A stretch of 64,000 bases of DNA from Nocardioides okcheonensis (GTDB lineage Bacteria > Actinomycetota > Actinomycetes > Propionibacteriales > Nocardioidaceae). The notes beneath the pieces were generated by a model. It was not told the origin of the DNA, did no database searches, and saw only the letters and a list, made by a program, of their open reading frames with translations. The position numbers and the translations under genes are program-made. The DNA is taken from contig NZ_CP087710.1 of assembly GCF_020991065.1 (NCBI RefSeq), positions 620,001 to 684,000 of the forward strand, in the 5' to 3' direction. Positions 1 to 7,053 of this stretch are shown piece after piece (positions within the stretch are counted from its first letter, which is position 1; every line of letters begins with the position of its first letter).

Positions 1-862
1 TTCGTCGGCTGGCGTTCGAGATCTCGCGCACGTCGTGGCGGGCCGAATCCGTCAGCTGCTCCCCCTCCCTCATCAGCATGAGGTCGGCGGTGCCCTGGAT
101 GGTCGTCAGGGGGGTGCGGAGCTCGTGGGCCAGCTCGGAGGTGAGCCGTTGTTCGGAGCGGATCGCGGTGGACACGCGGTCGAGCAGGGTGTCCAAGGTG
201 GCACCCAGGGCGGTGATCTCGTTGGTGGGGGCCCCGAGCGAGAACCGTCGGGCCAGGTCGTGCTCGCTCCAGTCGGACGCGGTCGACGCCATCCGCTCGA
301 CCGGTTTCAGTGCCTTGCGAATTGCCCATGCCGCCACTCCGGCGGCCGCAGCCACCGTCATCGCACCAGTGGCCAGGCTGACGATCAGGGCCAGCCGCTC
401 TGCTTCCTCGTATGGCTGCAGGTACTCGTTGACTACGACCACACCGCTCGAGCCACCCACCGTGAACGGCTCGGCGCGCACGCGACTGACGTCACCGACG
501 CCGTCCACCACGGACCGAGTGATCGTGGCGCGCCGCTCGTAGGCCTGCCGGAGCCGCGGCGCCGGGGCCCCCGCCACCAGCCGTCCTTGGGAGTCATAGA
601 CCGCGACACCCTCGTCGACCGCACCAGCCGGGACCGAGAAACCCGTCGAGCTCGCGTTGGGCTCGGTGGCGCCGATCACCGACTCGGCCCGGTCGGCCAA
701 CACCCGGTCGACGTCCCGGTCGGCGATGCCAGCCAGGACCAACTGGAGCACGAGAGCGAGCAGCAGCATCGCGAACGCGGTGACGCTCGCAGTCAGCACC
801 ACGATCTGCTGGCGGAAGGACCACGGCCGCGAGATCCGCTCCCACACTCTGTGTGTCCTCAC
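1..862 (-). CDS. Two-component sensor histidine kinase (3' end cut by window edge)
   Basis: This is a membrane sensor kinase that would autophosphorylate on His and pass the phosphate to the regulator encoded just upstream. The GTG start overlaps the regulator stop codon (GTGA), so the pair is translationally coupled. A first transmembrane helix lies at about residues 20-44 and an extracytoplasmic sensor region at about 45-150. A second helix (about 150-170) and a HAMP-like linker follow. The dimerisation box with the phospho-accepting His is at about residue 246 (ELAHELRTPL). The ATPase domain lies off the left edge, so only about 287 residues are seen. The signal sensed cannot be deduced. 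Confidence 0.9.
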   Translation of the reverse strand, partial: MRTHRVWERISRPWSFRQQIVVLTASVTAFAMLLLALVLQLVLAGIADRDVDRVLADRAESVIGATEPNASSTGFSVPAGAVDEGVAVYDSQGRLVAGAPAPRLRQAYERRATITRSVVDGVGDVSRVRAEPFTVGGSSGVVVVNEYLQPYEEAERLALIVSLATGAMTVAAAAGVAAWAIRKALKPVERMASTASDWSEHDLARRFSLGAPTNEITALGATLDTLLDRVSTAIRSEQRLTSELAHELRTPLTTIQGTADLMLMREGEQLTDSARHDVREISNASRR

Positions 863-1527
863 TTCGGCTCTGACGTCAGCCGGTACCCGACGCCGCGCAC
901 CGTGTCGATCGACGCCGTCGCGTCGATCGAGTCCAGCTTCGTGCGGATCCGGCGCATGAACGAGTCGACGGTGTTTCCGGCCACTATCGCCCCGTGCGGC
1001 CATGCCGCCGCGATCACCGTGCGCCGTCGTACGACCTCGCCGGGGCGCGAGGTGATCGCGGCGAGCATCCGGAACTCCGTGGGAGTGAGCAGCACCTCAC
1101 CCATGGTGGTGCGCACCGAGTGCCCGGCCGGGTCCAGCACCAGCCCCGACCCCGACGTCGTCGGGCGGGCGCGCCGCCCCAATGCCTCGATCCGGGCGAT
1201 CAGCTCAACCACCTCGAACGGCTTGGCGACGTAGTCGTCCCCGCCGGCACCAAACCCGGCCATCCGGTCATGCAGGGCATCCAACGCGGTCAAGAACACC
1301 AGCGGCGCCTGCTGACCCGACGAGCGCAACGCTTGCACCACGTCCCGGCCGTCGGAGTCGGGAAGGCCGATGTCGACGACGATCACGTCGATGCCGCTGT
1401 CTGCGCCGAAACGCCGCAGGGCCTCGCCTCCGTCGAAGGCCATCAGCACCTCGTGTCCGCTCATCCGCAACGCCTCACCGAGCAGCCGCCGGATTGCTGG
1501 GTCGTCCTCCAACACCCCCACCTGCAT
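859..1527 (-). CDS. OmpR/PhoB-family response regulator
   Basis: This 222-residue DNA-binding regulator is the partner of the adjacent kinase. The receiver domain (1-112) has the acidic pair D8/D9, phospho-acceptor D52 (VVDIGLPDSDG), T80 and K102 (YVAKPFE). The C-terminal winged helix (about 125-220) carries the TEFRMLAAI and VDSFMRRIRTKL signatures of OmpR-type effectors. The ATG at 1527 is chosen because GGAGGG sits 7 bases upstream. The frame stays open further upstream, but without a comparable ribosome binding site. It probably regulates its own operon and unknown targets. Confidence 0.92.
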   Translation of the reverse strand: MQVGVLEDDPAIRRLLGEALRMSGHEVLMAFDGGEALRRFGADSGIDVIVVDIGLPDSDGRDVVQALRSSGQQAPLVFLTALDALHDRMAGFGAGGDDYVAKPFEVVELIARIEALGRRARPTTSGSGLVLDPAGHSVRTTMGEVLLTPTEFRMLAAITSRPGEVVRRRTVIAAAWPHGAIVAGNTVDSFMRRIRTKLDSIDATASIDTVRGVGYRLTSEPK

Positions 1528-1809
1528 CGTCGACCCTCCGTCGCTCGCCCGCTCCCCGATCAGTCCAGCATCGGCATGCCAACCTGCCAAGAACCTGATC
1601 ACGCCGAAAGCGTCAGACAACTACACCCGCGCCCGATCGGTGGATTGCAGACACTCGGTCTACCACCAGATCCCCGACTCACGCCCACCGGACATCGGCC
1701 GTAGGCGGAACCCCGTCTGGATAGGCCGCTGTTCAAGGCCGGCGCTGACCGGGTCCACTCACTGGCGTCCCGCCGAGGTGTTGATTGCGGGACACCGACG
1801 AGGTGACGG

Positions 1810-2336
1810 TCAGCGTCGTGTGGAGGTGTTAGCGAGGTCGGCCTTAGCCGCGACCCGTTGGCGTTCGATGGCACGGTAGACGGTGGACCGCCCGATGCCG
1901 AACAGCTCGGCTACCTCATGGGTGCTGCACTCGCCGCTGTGCACCAGGGACACCAGGTGCGCCTCCAGTTTGCGGCTCAGCTTGGGCTGCTTGCCCTTAG
2001 TCAGCCTTTGGCTCTGGCGACTTTCATGCCCTCGACTGTGCGTAGCCGGATTAGGTCCGACTCGAACTCCGCAACCATCGCCAGCACGTTGAACAGCAGC
2101 TTCCCGACCGCATCGGTGGGGTCGTAGACCGACCCGCCCAGGCTCAGGCTGATGTGCCGGGCCGTGAGCTCGTCGGCGATCGCGCGAGCATCGGGCAGGG
2201 AACGAGCCAGCCGGTCCGCTTAGTGACGACCAACGTATCCCCGGCCCGGCAGGCGGCAAGTGCCTCGCGAAGTCCGGGGCGTTCGCGGTTGGTGCCGGTC
2301 AGGCAATCGGGCGTACCCGACAAGTAGAGCGCTCAT
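1810..2336 (-). pseudogene. Serine recombinase pseudogene (decayed copy of the 3655-4269 gene)
   Basis: The start (MSALLVGYAR), the ribosome binding site (AGGAGGTG) and the C-terminal HTH (GRSTVYRAIERQRVAAKADL) match the intact recombinase at 3655-4269. In between, an internal deletion removes about 25 residues after YAR, and at least two frame changes break the catalytic domain. One change lies near 2220 and another near 2000, where the GHESRQSQ reading differs from the expected MKVARAKGR. It is in the same orientation as the intact copy, and the two flank the AbiF-like gene, which suggests duplication of a recombinase unit followed by decay of this copy. Confidence 0.88.
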
Positions 2337-2637
2337 GGCACACCTCCTGCTGTGGGCCCGGCCAGGCGCCCGCTGCGTCCCGGCTCGGGCATCGAGCCGC
2401 GCCGGAGGCACGGCCGACCCCTCAGCCAGCGCCCGCTCCCCCATCGTCCGCAAGGTCCCTATCCCCCAAGGCACCTGGACAACTTTGGTGCGAGCAGCCT
2501 CCGATCCAGGTCGAGACTGCCTGGGACGTGTGTTGCGAGTTGAACGCTGACGCTCGACGTGATCACCTTCGGGTGCTCATCCACGCCAGCACCACGGCGC
2601 CGGAACCGGGCAGCACAAGACCTGAGAAATAAGAAAA

Positions 2638-2683
2638 CCCCGGACGCGTCATGGCTCAGGTCCAAGAGAGGCGATATCCGGGG
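2638..2683 (+). ncRNA. Candidate structured RNA upstream of the AbiF-like gene
   Basis: A perfect 7-bp stem, CCCCGGA with TCCGGGG, encloses a 32-base region containing a further CGC/GCG pairing. It is preceded by an A-rich run (GAAATAAGAAAA) that is unusual in this GC-rich sequence. The hairpin ends 43 bases before the AbiF-like start codon and has no T-tract, so a plain terminator is not the obvious reading. AbiF-type Abi_2 proteins have been reported with an adjacent non-coding RNA, and this element is in a suitable place for one. The true RNA ends are unknown and may extend beyond the stem. Confidence 0.4.
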
Positions 2684-2726
2684 ACTTCTGACCAGCATCT
2701 TACGCAAACCAACCAAGGAGTGTCCA

Positions 2727-3491
2727 GTGGCTCTGCATGGCCCCGCAACCGCTGCCGCCACCGCGCTCGAGCACGCCATCTCCAATGACCGTTACGCGTC
2801 CTACCTCGCCGCAGCATCCGGCAATCCACACCTAGCGCGGGACCTATACGTGTGGGACCGCGACCTCGCCGGCGCAATCATGGCAGACCTTGCCATCGTG
2901 GAAGTCGGCCTCCGCAATGCGATGCACCACGCGCTCACGAACGAGTGGGGGGCGTTCTGGTACGAGCGCGCAGACGTCGAACTCGACGATCGCTCCTGCA
3001 ACCAGCTCGCTACTGCCTGGAACCACCTCCCCCGCGCAATCCGCAACAATCCCACCGGACCCGACGTCCCGGGCCGCCTTGTCGCGCAGTGCACTTTCGG
3101 GTTCTGGGTCAACCTCCTCGACGCCGGCGACCACGCAGGCCGGTCCCCGCGCCGATACCGCACCGACTACGAGAACCTATGGCGCCCAGCCCTCCGCAAA
3201 GCGTTCCCGGGCGGAAGAGCGGAAGTCGCAAACGATCCCGATCCCGGAGCCCGCTTCGTTCGGTCGTGGACCCATGGCGTCGCGAAACGCGTCAACGTCC
3301 TTCGCAACCGGGTGGCCCACCACGAGCCACTCCACAACGGGTTCCCCCTCCCCGGCCAGCACGCGAGAAGAACACCGGCCCAAGCTCACGACGACTACCT
3401 CAAGCTCGCACGGATGATCGACCGCGACCTGGCCGAGTGGATCCGCCAAGACACCGACGTGCCAGACCTGCTCAACAACCGGCCTGTGTGA
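2727..3491 (+). CDS. AbiF/AbiD-like abortive infection protein (Abi_2 family, HEPN)
   Basis: This 254-residue protein belongs to the Abi_2 (Abi-like) family of phage-defence proteins. It has the expected N-terminal helical part (ALEHAISNDRYASYL, LYVWDRDLAGAIMADL) and a conserved central segment (EVGLRNAMHHAL). A C-terminal HEPN ribonuclease motif is present as R193 and H198 in VLRNRVAHHEP. The GTG at 2727 is preferred because AAGGAG lies 6 bases upstream. An in-frame ATG at 2559 would add 56 residues running through the RNA hairpin and unlike the family. The gene stands alone between two recombinase copies, with a structured element just upstream. By family knowledge, activation would cleave RNA and halt growth of an infected cell. 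Confidence 0.85.
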   Translation: MALHGPATAAATALEHAISNDRYASYLAAASGNPHLARDLYVWDRDLAGAIMADLAIVEVGLRNAMHHALTNEWGAFWYERADVELDDRSCNQLATAWNHLPRAIRNNPTGPDVPGRLVAQCTFGFWVNLLDAGDHAGRSPRRYRTDYENLWRPALRKAFPGGRAEVANDPDPGARFVRSWTHGVAKRVNVLRNRVAHHEPLHNGFPLPGQHARRTPAQAHDDYLKLARMIDRDLAEWIRQDTDVPDLLNNRPV

Positions 3492-3654
3492 CTTCGCCAC
3501 AGTGAGCGGCATAGCCAACACGCCTGTGCCGCCCGAGCCGCTCAGATTCACCACACAACAACTCCTCTCCAGGCCTCTAATCGGAGTGTTGGCCGATCGG
3601 CGTCGGTTGTCCCGCTTGGGTGTCGGATTCGGGACAGCCGGCGCCGTGTCGAAG

Positions 3655-4269
3655 TCAGCGACGCGCTCGTGCCTCTGCGAGGTCCGCTTTGGCCGCAATG
3701 CGTTGGCGTTCGATCGCGCGGTAGACGGTGGAGCGACCGACGCCGAACAGCTCGGCGACCTCGAGGGTGCTGTACTCGCCGCTGTGGACCAAGGACACCA
3801 GGTGTGCCTCCTGCTTGCGGCTCAGCTTGGGCTGCTTCCCGCGCAACCGTCCCTTCGCCCGGGCGACCTTCATGCCCTCCACCGTGCGAAGCCGGATCAG
3901 GTCAGACTCGAACTCGGCCACCATGGCAAGTACGTTGAATAGCAGCTTCCCGACGGCGTCGGTCGGGTCGTAGACCGACCCGCCCAAGCTCAGACTGACC
4001 TGCCGCAACGTCAGCTCGTCAGCGATCGCCCGAGCATCAGGTAGCGACCTCGCGAGGCGGTCGAGCTTGGTGACCACTAGCGTGTCGCCAGCCCGACAGG
4101 CGGCGAGGGCCTCGCGCAGTCCAGGGCGCTCCCGGTTGGTTCCGGTCAGTCCATGGTCGACGTAGATCCGGTCCGGCTGGACACCCAGGCTAAGGAGCCC
4201 GTCGCGTTGAGCGGTCAGGTCTTGTTGATCGGTGGAGCATCGGGCGTACCCGACAAGCAGCGCGCTCAT
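3655..4269 (-). CDS. Serine recombinase (resolvase/invertase family)
   Basis: This intact 204-residue small serine recombinase has nucleophile S12 in GYARCSTDQQ, the conserved KLDRLARS segment and the E-helix region (FNVLAMVAEFESDLIRLRT). A Hin-like helix-turn-helix lies at the C-terminus (YSTLEVAELFGVGRSTVYRAI). Length and order are typical of Tn3-type resolvases and invertases. The ATG at 4269 is selected by GGAGG 8 bases upstream. A decayed copy at 1810-2336 lies in direct orientation with the AbiF-like gene between them. It may catalyse site-specific resolution, inversion or cassette movement. No crossover site was identified. Confidence 0.92.
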   Translation of the reverse strand: MSALLVGYARCSTDQQDLTAQRDGLLSLGVQPDRIYVDHGLTGTNRERPGLREALAACRAGDTLVVTKLDRLARSLPDARAIADELTLRQVSLSLGGSVYDPTDAVGKLLFNVLAMVAEFESDLIRLRTVEGMKVARAKGRLRGKQPKLSRKQEAHLVSLVHSGEYSTLEVAELFGVGRSTVYRAIERQRIAAKADLAEARARR

Positions 4270-4400
4270 GGCGCACCTCCAGATGTGTGGACCCGGTCGA
4301 GACACGGGCCGTGGTCGACTCGGGTATCGGACATCGCCCGACCCTTCAGCAAGCGCCTCGCTGAGTGAGACCGCAAGCAGCCAGAGGTCCGAAGGCCTAT

Positions 4401-4417
4401 GTCACACGGAGCGTGAC
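4401..4417. repeat. Intergenic hairpin repeat, GTCAC...GTGAC family (copy 1)
   Basis: The palindrome GTCACAC-GGA-GCGTGAC has one mismatch and is followed by CAGTACGGGATGGGCT. Related units occur at 5597-5613 and 18441-18457, with similar downstream sequence also at 15411-15450. It lies between the recombinase and the RCC1-like gene. Confidence 0.6.
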
Positions 4418-4527
4418 CAGTACGGGATGGGCTTGCGGCGATCGACGCGCTGCGCTGCGCCGCCCTAGGCACTGCCGTGTCGCCGCACGTCGTTTTGCTC
4501 GGAACTGGCGCGTGTGCCGGTGAGCCA

Positions 4528-5382
4528 CTACCGAACAACCTGGACGCCCGTCCAGGCGTTTGTCGTGCACTGACCGTCGGCGTTGTTTCCGGTGCTCAGG
4601 ACCGTGCCGTCGACTCGCAAGCCGAGGGTATGGGTGGAGCCTGCAGCGATCGCGACGATGCTCTCCCAGCCAGAGACATCGCACTGGCCATGGCTGTTGT
4701 CACCAGCAGCGAGGGCGGTCCCTTTGGCAGTGACCGCGACTGAGTGATAGCTGCCCGCGTCCAACTGAACGACGTTCTCCCAGCTGTCAACATCGCACGC
4801 ACCCGTCGCCCGGGCTCCGGTAGCCAGCGCTCGTCCGTCATCTCGCAACCCGAGCGTGTGCATGTAACCGGCCGCGACAGCCACCAGATCGTGCCACCCC
4901 TCGACCGCGCACTGTCGGCGGCGGTTGACGCCCACCGCAAGAGCCGTGCCGTCGGCGCGCACCGCGACCGAGTGCCAGTCCCCACAGGACACGCCGATGA
5001 CGTCGCGCCACGGGGCCACGTCGCACTGGCCCTCTGAACCTCGACCTGCAGCCCTGACGGTCCCATCGTCGAGCAGCCCGAGAGTTCTACGCCAGCCTGC
5101 GGCCACGGCAATGACGTCCCGCCACCCGAGCACGTCGCATTGCCCGTCGTCGTTCCAGCCCGTGGCCAACAACGAGCCATCCGCGCGCAGGCCGATCGTG
5201 TGGGATCGCCCCGTGTTGTTCGCTGTATGAACATTTCCTACCGCCACTGCGACGATCGCGTCCCACGACTCCACGCGGCACTCACCCGCCGCATCGTTGC
5301 CAACAGCAAGCACGGTCCCGTCAAGGCGACGCCCGACGGAATGCCGCCTCCCGGCAGCGAGCGCCGGCGCCTCAGGTTGCAC
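4528..5382 (-). CDS. RCC1-like repeat (seven-bladed propeller) protein
   Basis: This protein of about 284 residues is made almost entirely of seven tandem RCC1 units of about 38-42 residues. Each has the pattern HTLGLR-DG-LATG-N--GQCDV-W--IVAVAAG. Seven units would close one beta-propeller. There is no signal peptide or membrane segment, so it is probably a cytoplasmic interaction scaffold. The second unit has an insertion of about 9 residues (NVHTANNTG). The GTG at 5382 is chosen because GAGGCGAAG precedes it. It overlaps the end of the small upstream gene, so the two are coupled. A TTG at 5406 is an alternative start. The binding partner is unknown. Confidence 0.85.
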   Translation of the reverse strand: MQPEAPALAAGRRHSVGRRLDGTVLAVGNDAAGECRVESWDAIVAVAVGNVHTANNTGRSHTIGLRADGSLLATGWNDDGQCDVLGWRDVIAVAAGWRRTLGLLDDGTVRAAGRGSEGQCDVAPWRDVIGVSCGDWHSVAVRADGTALAVGVNRRRQCAVEGWHDLVAVAAGYMHTLGLRDDGRALATGARATGACDVDSWENVVQLDAGSYHSVAVTAKGTALAAGDNSHGQCDVSGWESIVAIAAGSTHTLGLRVDGTVLSTGNNADGQCTTNAWTGVQVVR

Positions 5383-5554
5383 GGCGCGACTTCGCCTCGG
5401 CGACAAGCTCGAGAGCTGTCTGAAGAGCGGCGACTCGGTTGACCATGAGCGTTTGTCGCGAAGGCGAGAGCTTGCTGCCGCGGACTACCGCCTCACACTT
5501 TCGAAGGAGCGAGACCAGTTCGACCTCCGCCTGCTCGAAATCAGCGATGTCCAT
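5372..5554 (-). CDS. Small helical protein coupled to the RCC1-like gene
   Basis: This 60-residue protein has the heptad-like sequence EQAEVELVSLLRKCEAVV followed by SPSRQTLMVNRVAALQTAL, suggesting a two-helix hairpin. A run of G (GGGGGC) precedes the ATG as a weak ribosome binding site. The last codons overlap the start of the RCC1-like gene by 11 bases, which implies coupled translation and possibly a protein complex. I do not recognise the family. It is judged real by its coding-like composition and its coupling. Confidence 0.65.
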   Translation of the reverse strand: MDIADFEQAEVELVSLLRKCEAVVRGSKLSPSRQTLMVNRVAALQTALELVAEAKSRRAT

Positions 5555-5596
5555 GCCCCCATCATGGTCGTGACGGCGCCGATCCGTAATCCTATC

Positions 5597-5613
5597 GTCA
5601 CCCCGAGGGTGAC
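5597..5613. repeat. Intergenic hairpin repeat, GTCAC...GTGAC family (copy 2)
   Basis: The perfect 7-bp stem GTCACCC-CGA-GGGTGAC is followed by CAGATCGGGATCG. It shares form and downstream sequence with the copies at 4401 and 18441. Confidence 0.6.
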
Positions 5614-6140
5614 CAGATCGGGATCGACGCCATGCAAAGGGGTGCGTTCGCTACTCTCAGACAGAACCAACTAGCTGGCCGTGGGTACGGAAGGCCTGCG
5701 CGGCTCACCATCAGGTTGGTCCGCAAGGGGTACAGCAGACAGTCCCACCGCCTGCGCGAAGCCAGTTCTTGCCCGCGTACCTCCCGAGGTTGATGCAATC
5801 GACGTCGCGGGCAGGGCGCGTAGGTGGGGTGGCGTCGAGCAGATGCCAGCGTCGATCATGTCAAGGACAGAGGCGGACAGCGAAAGCCGGCCGACAACAA
5901 AGATTCAGATCAAGGCGTCCACCCTAGACGTGCACCTTGGTCTGCCGGGCGCCGACTTCGCCGAGTGCGACAGGGTCCGTCGCGGGAGGGGGGCGTGCTC
6001 AGCAGGTCACGACCGCGGCCGCCTCAACCTCCAGCCAGGCGCGACTGCTGCGACGTCGGCATGGGCGCCTGATGCGGAAAACCCATGCAGAGTGGGTCGG
6101 CAACGTATCCCGGCTACGGTTCTGTCTGGGTGATCGGCGG

Positions 6141-6146
6141 CATAAT
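6141..6146 (+). promoter_or_regulatory. Possible -10 box of a leaderless sulfotransferase transcript
   Basis: CATAAT lies 6 bases before the ATG at 6153, close to the TATAAT consensus in otherwise GC-rich DNA. No Shine-Dalgarno sequence is present, so the message may start at or near the A of the start codon. The -35 region is not convincing. Confidence 0.35.
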
Positions 6147-6152
6147 GGCGCC

Positions 6153-6761
6153 ATGCGTGTTATCGGAGCGGGATGGGGGCGCACCGGCACGACCTCCGCG
6201 GCTGCCGCCCTGGAGCTGCTTGGCTTTGGGCCGTGCTTTCAGATGCAGGACGTCTGGTCCCGTCCTGAGTTTGCGGTGCTGTGGAACAAGCATCGGTCCG
6301 GGACCCCGGTGGACTGGAAGGTCGAGCTCGGCGAGTTCGGTTCATGCGTGGACTGGCCGGGGTGCTGGGAATGGCGCCACTTTTCCGAGTTGTGGCCCGA
6401 CGCTCACGTCCTACTGACCGTTCGCGAGGCCGACTCCTGGTACGACAGCGCTCTGGGGTCTATCCATCAATGGACTGCGCCCGGCCAGGATGTGGGGCCT
6501 CGGGAGGTCGCCGAGCTGCTGTCGGCGGTGTGGGACGAGCACTTCGGCGGCTGGGAGGGCTTTTTGGATCGCGAGCGGTCTTTGGCGGCGTACGAGGCTC
6601 ATGTGCGGAGCGTGCGTCGCACATGTCCTGAGGACCGCCTCATCGAGTGGCGAGTATCCGATGGTTGGCAGACGATCTGCTCTGCGTTGAACGTCCCTGT
6701 TCCTGAGGAACCTGTTCCCCACTTGAATGCGCGCGCAAGTAACACTCCCGAACGCCAGTGA
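6153..6761 (+). CDS. Sulfotransferase family protein
   Basis: This 202-residue protein starts directly with the phosphosulfate-binding loop (GAGWGRTGTTSAAAALELLG). It continues with the (D/N)-P-D-A-(H/K) pattern WPDAHVLLTVREADSWYDSA, which forms the 3'-phosphate site in sulfotransferases. It is shorter than PAPS-dependent enzymes with large substrate lids and resembles the Sulfotransfer_4 group. It would transfer sulfate from PAPS to a hydroxyl, but the substrate is unknown. The ATG at 6153 is chosen because the family begins right at this motif and a -10-like CATAAT lies just upstream. The gene stands alone. Confidence 0.8.
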   Translation: MRVIGAGWGRTGTTSAAAALELLGFGPCFQMQDVWSRPEFAVLWNKHRSGTPVDWKVELGEFGSCVDWPGCWEWRHFSELWPDAHVLLTVREADSWYDSALGSIHQWTAPGQDVGPREVAELLSAVWDEHFGGWEGFLDRERSLAAYEAHVRSVRRTCPEDRLIEWRVSDGWQTICSALNVPVPEEPVPHLNARASNTPERQ

Positions 6762-7053
6762 TTCGAACACATTCCGACGAGATCTACCGTTGAGTTGGCT
6801 TGGTGTTCTGGTGGCGCTTCGCAAGCCTGCATCTGGCGTGCGACTCGGCGTTGTCTACCGTGGGTCGAGGCCCGGTGCCGTCCTCGACGTCGACGGGTTG
6901 TCGTCGGCAGGGAGCCAGCCGGTCAGTTACGACTCGCTGATTCCGACGTCGGACGTGACCGGCGTGAGGTAACTGTCGGTCCACAGTTTCTCGCGAAACG
7001 GACCACGTCGTCGCGGTGCTCCTTCGAGTGAGGCTTGGGGACGGCGCGCATCC

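Larger units (their letters stand above)
5555..6152. other. Intergenic region without a convincing gene
   Basis: Open frames exist on both strands (for example 5681-6133), but their composition is that of random GC-rich frames and none has a ribosome binding site. The region holds one hairpin repeat at 5597-5613, and its right end carries the promoter-like CATAAT before the sulfotransferase. Confidence 0.5.

Noticed and set aside
35..1704. Long plus-strand frames over the first 1.7 kb
   Set aside because: They are antisense to the kinase and regulator, rich in Arg, Gly and His, with no domain and no ribosome binding site.
2559..2726. Longer AbiF-like protein starting at 2559
   Set aside because: The extra 56 residues are unlike the family and run through the hairpin; the GTG at 2727 has AAGGAG at the right distance.
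5681..6133. 150-residue plus-strand frame before the sulfotransferase
   Set aside because: No ribosome binding site, no motif, random composition; the real protein starts at the phosphosulfate loop at 6153.
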